Shown here piece by piece: positions 33,621 through 36,430 of a DNA stretch of 36,430 bases (position 1 is its first letter; every line of letters begins with the position of its first letter). The position numbers and the translations under genes are program-made. The DNA is from UBA1368 sp964563125 (GTDB lineage Bacteria > Bacillota > Syntrophomonadia > Syntrophomonadales > Syntrophomonadaceae): positions 1 to 36,430 of the forward strand of contig CAZLVY010000016.1 in assembly GCA_964563125.1 (NCBI GenBank). Direction: 5' to 3'. Under the pieces are notes generated by a model that was given only the letters and a program-made list of their open reading frames with translations, had not been told where the DNA came from and did no database searches.

Positions 33621-34988
33621 TTAGAATGGAATGCGATTAGTGCGTGACCATATTTTCATTTCTTTTGCGGCTTTTATCAAATCATCACGGAAATCAGGAT
33701 GGGCAATTTTGACTAATGCATCGGCTCTGCCCCAGGTTGATAAAGCTTTTAAATTAACTTTGCCAAACTCAGTAACCAGGTATTGCACTTGGGTACGGGG
33801 AACTGTAACTGCAGCCCCCGGTGTAAGCATAGGCCTGATCCGAGAATGAACCTTGCCTTCTTTGTCCTTGAAGGTGGAAGAAAAAGCTAGAAAAGCTTTG
33901 CCACCTTTGGAATGAAAGGCGCCGATGACAAAATCCAATTGTCCGCCGGTTCCGGATATTTGGCGTAGTCCAGATGTCTCTGAACAAACCTGGGAAAGTA
34001 AATCCACTTCCAAAATATTATTGATGGCAATAACATTATCGTGCAGGGCAACACGAGATGGGTCATTGGTATAATTTACATTACATGAAGCTAAACGGGG
34101 ATTGCTGTCAACAAAATCGTAGGTATCCTGTGTCCCCAAACAAAAGGCATAAGTGCTCTTATTAATATCATAAGCTTTCTTGGCGTTGGTAACTTTACCG
34201 GCCTCATACATGGCGACAAAGGCATCACAGAACATTTCGCTCTGCAGACCCAGATCTTTTAAATCTGATGCGGCGATCATATTGCCAATAAGGTTAGGCA
34301 TGGCGCCAATGCCTAATTGAACACAGGCACCGTCGACGATATCTTCAACAATATATTCTGCTATTCTTTTCTCCTCGGCAGTAGGTTCGGGCATAGACGG
34401 CAGAGCAAAAATCGGTGAGTTAGAGCCTTCTATTATATAATCAATTTCGCTTATATGCACGTACTCGTCATTACCCCCCAGGCAAAGCGGCATATTATTA
34501 TTTACCTCAACAATGGCTATTTTGCTGTTAAGGGCTAAACCACGGCTGTGAGAATTGCCCAAACCGAAATTAAAACAACCATGTTTATCCATCGGGGTTG
34601 TCTGGGCACACCATACGGTTGGCCATATATGACTAAAAGATGAATCATAAGCTAATAAAGTTGCTTCGTGGTAATTAAAAGGATTATGCGCTACTAGGCC
34701 GATATCCCCCGCTTTACGGTCCAGCATGGTATAATACCACGAAAAATACTGAAAACTCTTCTGTTCGGGATCACTTTTTATTACTTCCGGTATTGGCAGC
34801 ACTGAACCTGTGCCCCGAATCGATACATCTTGCAGACCGTCACCGGCTCTCTTGCCCAGAGCTACATCAAAGTCGATTGGCTTGGTAGCAAACATTCCAT
34901 AATCAACGATTGAATTTGACGGAACCAGTTGGGCTGCTTCATCAGCAGAAACTAGCTTTCTCTTATACTCCTCAGCATAAGTTCTCAA
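33621..34988 (-). CDS. Acyl-CoA:acetate/butyrate CoA-transferase (Cat1-like), copy 2
   Basis: A 455-residue paralogue of the neighbouring gene. By eye most residues are identical, including INNILEVDLLSQVCSE with the expected catalytic Glu, VQLGIGAMPNLIG and the C-terminal IRPMLTPGAAVTVPRTQVQYLVTEFGK. Differences cluster in surface stretches (for example around residues 75-80 and 115-125). Both copies look intact. The start is TTG 34988 (minus), with GGGGGG upstream; the same binding-site context (TTTTTTGGGGGG) is kept in both copies, which supports duplication including the translation start. Upstream is a 333-bp AT-rich gap with a palindrome. Confidence 0.9.
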   Translation of the reverse strand: MRTYAEEYKRKLVSADEAAQLVPSNSIVDYGMFATKPIDFDVALGKRAGDGLQDVSIRGTGSVLPIPEVIKSDPEQKSFQYFSWYYTMLDRKAGDIGLVAHNPFNYHEATLLAYDSSFSHIWPTVWCAQTTPMDKHGCFNFGLGNSHSRGLALNSKIAIVEVNNNMPLCLGGNDEYVHISEIDYIIEGSNSPIFALPSMPEPTAEEKRIAEYIVEDIVDGACVQLGIGAMPNLIGNMIAASDLKDLGLQSEMFCDAFVAMYEAGKVTNAKKAYDINKSTYAFCLGTQDTYDFVDSNPRLASCNVNYTNDPSRVALHDNVIAINNILEVDLLSQVCSETSGLRQISGTGGQLDFVIGAFHSKGGKAFLAFSSTFKDKEGKVHSRIRPMLTPGAAVTVPRTQVQYLVTEFGKVNLKALSTWGRADALVKIAHPDFRDDLIKAAKEMKIWSRTNRIPF

Positions 34989-35321
34989 AATCTTTCCCCC
35001 CCAAAAAATTTAATTCCTTGCATCACCAAACATTACTTAGGAATCACTGATACATAATGTGATGTTAAAATATGTATACATTTTGAATATTCGAACAAAA
35101 AAATGAAAGTCCTTTCTTGGGATAATAAGTAGAAATATTAAAAATATTCAGACAAAATGTAATTAATTAAAATTGTAATTAAAATAAATTAATAGATTCG
35201 GAAAAAGAACAAAAAAAATGGCAAAAATTTAAAGGCAAGTAATTAATCAATGGCGAAATAAAAAGGGATATGCCTGCAAAACATTGGTCAAACTAGCAGA
35301 GAATTAATAAAGGAGCAGTAA
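34989..35321. other. AT-rich 333-bp divergent intergenic region
   Basis: Lies between the second CoA-transferase (minus) and the FemAB-like gene (plus). Visible are the palindromes GAATATTC-centred at 35082-35095 and ATGTATACAT just beside it (35072-35081), and a third related inverted repeat, GAAATATT / AATATTC, at 35132-35149. Long A and T runs occupy 35160-35240. I found no ORF with a credible start and no sigma-A promoter that I would trust in either direction. Confidence 0.5.
35082..35095. promoter_or_regulatory. Imperfect palindrome upstream of CoA-transferase copy 2, candidate operator
   Basis: TTTGAATATTCGAA, sharing GAATATTC and the outer TT/AA with the perfect palindrome upstream of copy 1. 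Centred about 100 bases before the start codon on the minus strand. Confidence 0.45.
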
Positions 35322-36386
35322 ATGTATACTACGCGGATATTAGATATTAAGGAAAAGGTGCATTTTAATAATTTTGTAGAAAAACACCCGCAAGGCCATT
35401 TTTTGCAGTTATGGGAATGGGGTGCGGTTAAAGAAGGCATGGGATGGGAGTATTTGCCACTGGTTGTTGAAGAGGACGGAGAAATAAAAGCTTCACTGCT
35501 TATTTTGAAAAGGCGGCTGCCAATACCAGGTATAAAAAAAAGTATTTTCTATGCCCCGCGCGGACCGGTGGTTGATTTAGAAGATGAAGAACTGTGTCAG
35601 GTATTAATAGGAAGCACCCGACGCATAGCTAAAGAGCACGGGGCTATTTTCCTCAAGATAGATCCGGCTGTCCAGGTTGATGATCAGAGATTCAGGCAGA
35701 TATTAATTAACTGCGGGTTTAAACTAAATGAGACCGGTCTCGATTTTGAAGGTGTACAACCTAAATTCGTTTTCAGGTTGGATATTATGCCTTCTGAAAT
35801 TGCTTTGTTAAGCGCTATGCATCAGAAATGGAGATATAATATAAAATTGGCCGGGCGCAAAGGGGTAACAATCCGGGAGGCTCAAGGCAAAGAAGATTTG
35901 CAGGTCTTTTACTCGATTTTATTGGAAACTGCCCAGCGGGATAAGTTCCTGGTTCGTGGTTATGAATACTTTGAATGGATATGGGACTATATGGTCTCAA
36001 AAAATTATGCCCAAATATTTCTGGCCGAATATGATGGTCGAGTTATATCTGGAACTTTAGCTTTTATACTAGGATCAAAAGCCTGGTATCTTTATGGAGC
36101 ATCCAGTAATGCTGATCGTAATGTTATGCCAAATTATTTAATACAATGGGAAATGATTAAGTGGGCGCGTAATAATGGCTGTACCCTGTATGATTTCAGA
36201 GGTGTTTCAGGTGACATGGACGAGGACAATCCCTTATATGGATTATATAAGTTTAAGAAAGGCTTTGGCGGTGATCTGGTAGAGTTTATCGGGGAATGGG
36301 ATAAAGTCTATTCACCGTTATTTTATCTGCTGTGGAATAAAGTATTGCCGGTTTATCAAAAATTAAGCCGTTTCATAAAGAAATAG
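35322..36386 (+). CDS. FemAB-family peptidoglycan bridge-forming aminoacyltransferase
   Basis: A 354-residue cytoplasmic protein of the FemABX family, which uses aminoacyl-tRNA to add residues to the peptide of lipid II. Two GNAT-like domains are expected. Visible markers are FVEKHPQGHFLQLWEWG at the N-terminus, KSIFYAPRGPVVD, MHQKWRYNIKLAGRKGV and the C-terminal CTLYDFRGVSGDMDEDNPLYGLYKFKKGFGGDLVEFIGEW, which is very typical. There is no coiled-coil arm as in FemA proper, so FemX/lipid II glycyltransferase-like is most likely. The amino acid added is unknown. ATG 35322 has AAAGGAGCAG upstream. A further gene seems to start 19 bases after its stop. Confidence 0.92.
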   Translation: MYTTRILDIKEKVHFNNFVEKHPQGHFLQLWEWGAVKEGMGWEYLPLVVEEDGEIKASLLILKRRLPIPGIKKSIFYAPRGPVVDLEDEELCQVLIGSTRRIAKEHGAIFLKIDPAVQVDDQRFRQILINCGFKLNETGLDFEGVQPKFVFRLDIMPSEIALLSAMHQKWRYNIKLAGRKGVTIREAQGKEDLQVFYSILLETAQRDKFLVRGYEYFEWIWDYMVSKNYAQIFLAEYDGRVISGTLAFILGSKAWYLYGASSNADRNVMPNYLIQWEMIKWARNNGCTLYDFRGVSGDMDEDNPLYGLYKFKKGFGGDLVEFIGEWDKVYSPLFYLLWNKVLPVYQKLSRFIKK

Positions 36387-36405
36387 CATGGGGCAGGAGA
36401 TTAAT

Positions 36406-36430
36406 TTGAATGTAAATCAGACAGATAAAT
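36406..36430 (+). CDS. Start of a further gene (partial)
   Basis: TTG 36406 is preceded by GGCAGGAGA at proper spacing and opens a frame beginning MNVNQTDK, cut by the window end. Too short to identify; the tight spacing suggests an operon with the FemAB-like gene. Confidence 0.35.

Noticed and set aside
33621..34988. Insertion or mobile element explaining the CoA-transferase duplication
   Set aside because: No transposase, terminal inverted repeats or target-site duplications are visible around either copy.

Overview
This window looks like chromosomal DNA from an anaerobic, low-to-mid GC Firmicute, most likely a member of the Syntrophomonadaceae (Syntrophomonas-like). That is inference from gene content: a selenocysteine-containing SelD, a Clostridia-type SCIFF peptide with its radical SAM maturase, the sporulation-type Lon protease LonC, and two tandem Cat1-type CoA-transferases typical of butyrate or short-chain fatty acid metabolism. 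TTG starts are very common (about 15 of 37 genes), each with a strong purine-rich ribosome binding site.

Layout. 1-2.8 kb: M18 aminopeptidase, selD (UGA-encoded Sec at codon 14, missed by standard ORF calling) and a DUF951 gene. 2.8-7.9 kb: a small orphan gene, then rpsF-ssb-rpsR behind a good sigma-A promoter and a structured leader, then MazG-like / DUF2232 / rplI / lonC. This is the Bacillus-like near-origin cluster, but without gdpP. 7.9-8.4 kb: tRNA-Gly(CCC), three 55-bp tandem repeats and a terminator, then tRNA-Val(CAC). 8.5-10.3 kb: a peptide-modification locus, with a consensus promoter, a foldable leader, the 47-residue SCIFF precursor (too short for most ORF callers) and its maturase. 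10.4-18.2 kb: envelope and housekeeping genes (LysM-G5-M23 endopeptidase, trxB, a membrane-anchored gluzincin-like peptidase, murA, HtrA, rlmH, asnS).

18.2-22.3 kb: a GDPD phosphodiesterase on the minus strand, a secreted acidic protein with an internal duplication, and an unusual polysaccharide-deacetylase-like protein fused to FG-GAP-type repeats. 22.5-27.5 kb: walJ, then a minus-strand block of cyclophilin, a DUF1700 membrane protein with a 36-residue membrane peptide, a SufS-like class V aminotransferase next to a DsrE-like protein, and an uncharacterised 118-residue protein. 27.6-31.8 kb: argS, a truncated delta-like HARE-HTH protein, an MBL hydrolase and pyrG. 32.1-35.0 kb: two paralogous CoA-transferases on the minus strand, each preceded by a similar AT-rich palindrome. 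35.3-36.4 kb: a FemAB-family peptidoglycan bridge transferase and the first codons of a further gene.

The most notable items are the SCIFF ranthipeptide locus with its structured leader, the selenoprotein SelD with its SECIS-like hairpin, the tandem-repeat array inside the tRNA-Gly transcription unit, the deacetylase/FG-GAP fusion, the shared palindrome of the CoA-transferase pair and the desulfurase/DsrE-like pair. No phage, IS element or CRISPR array was seen.
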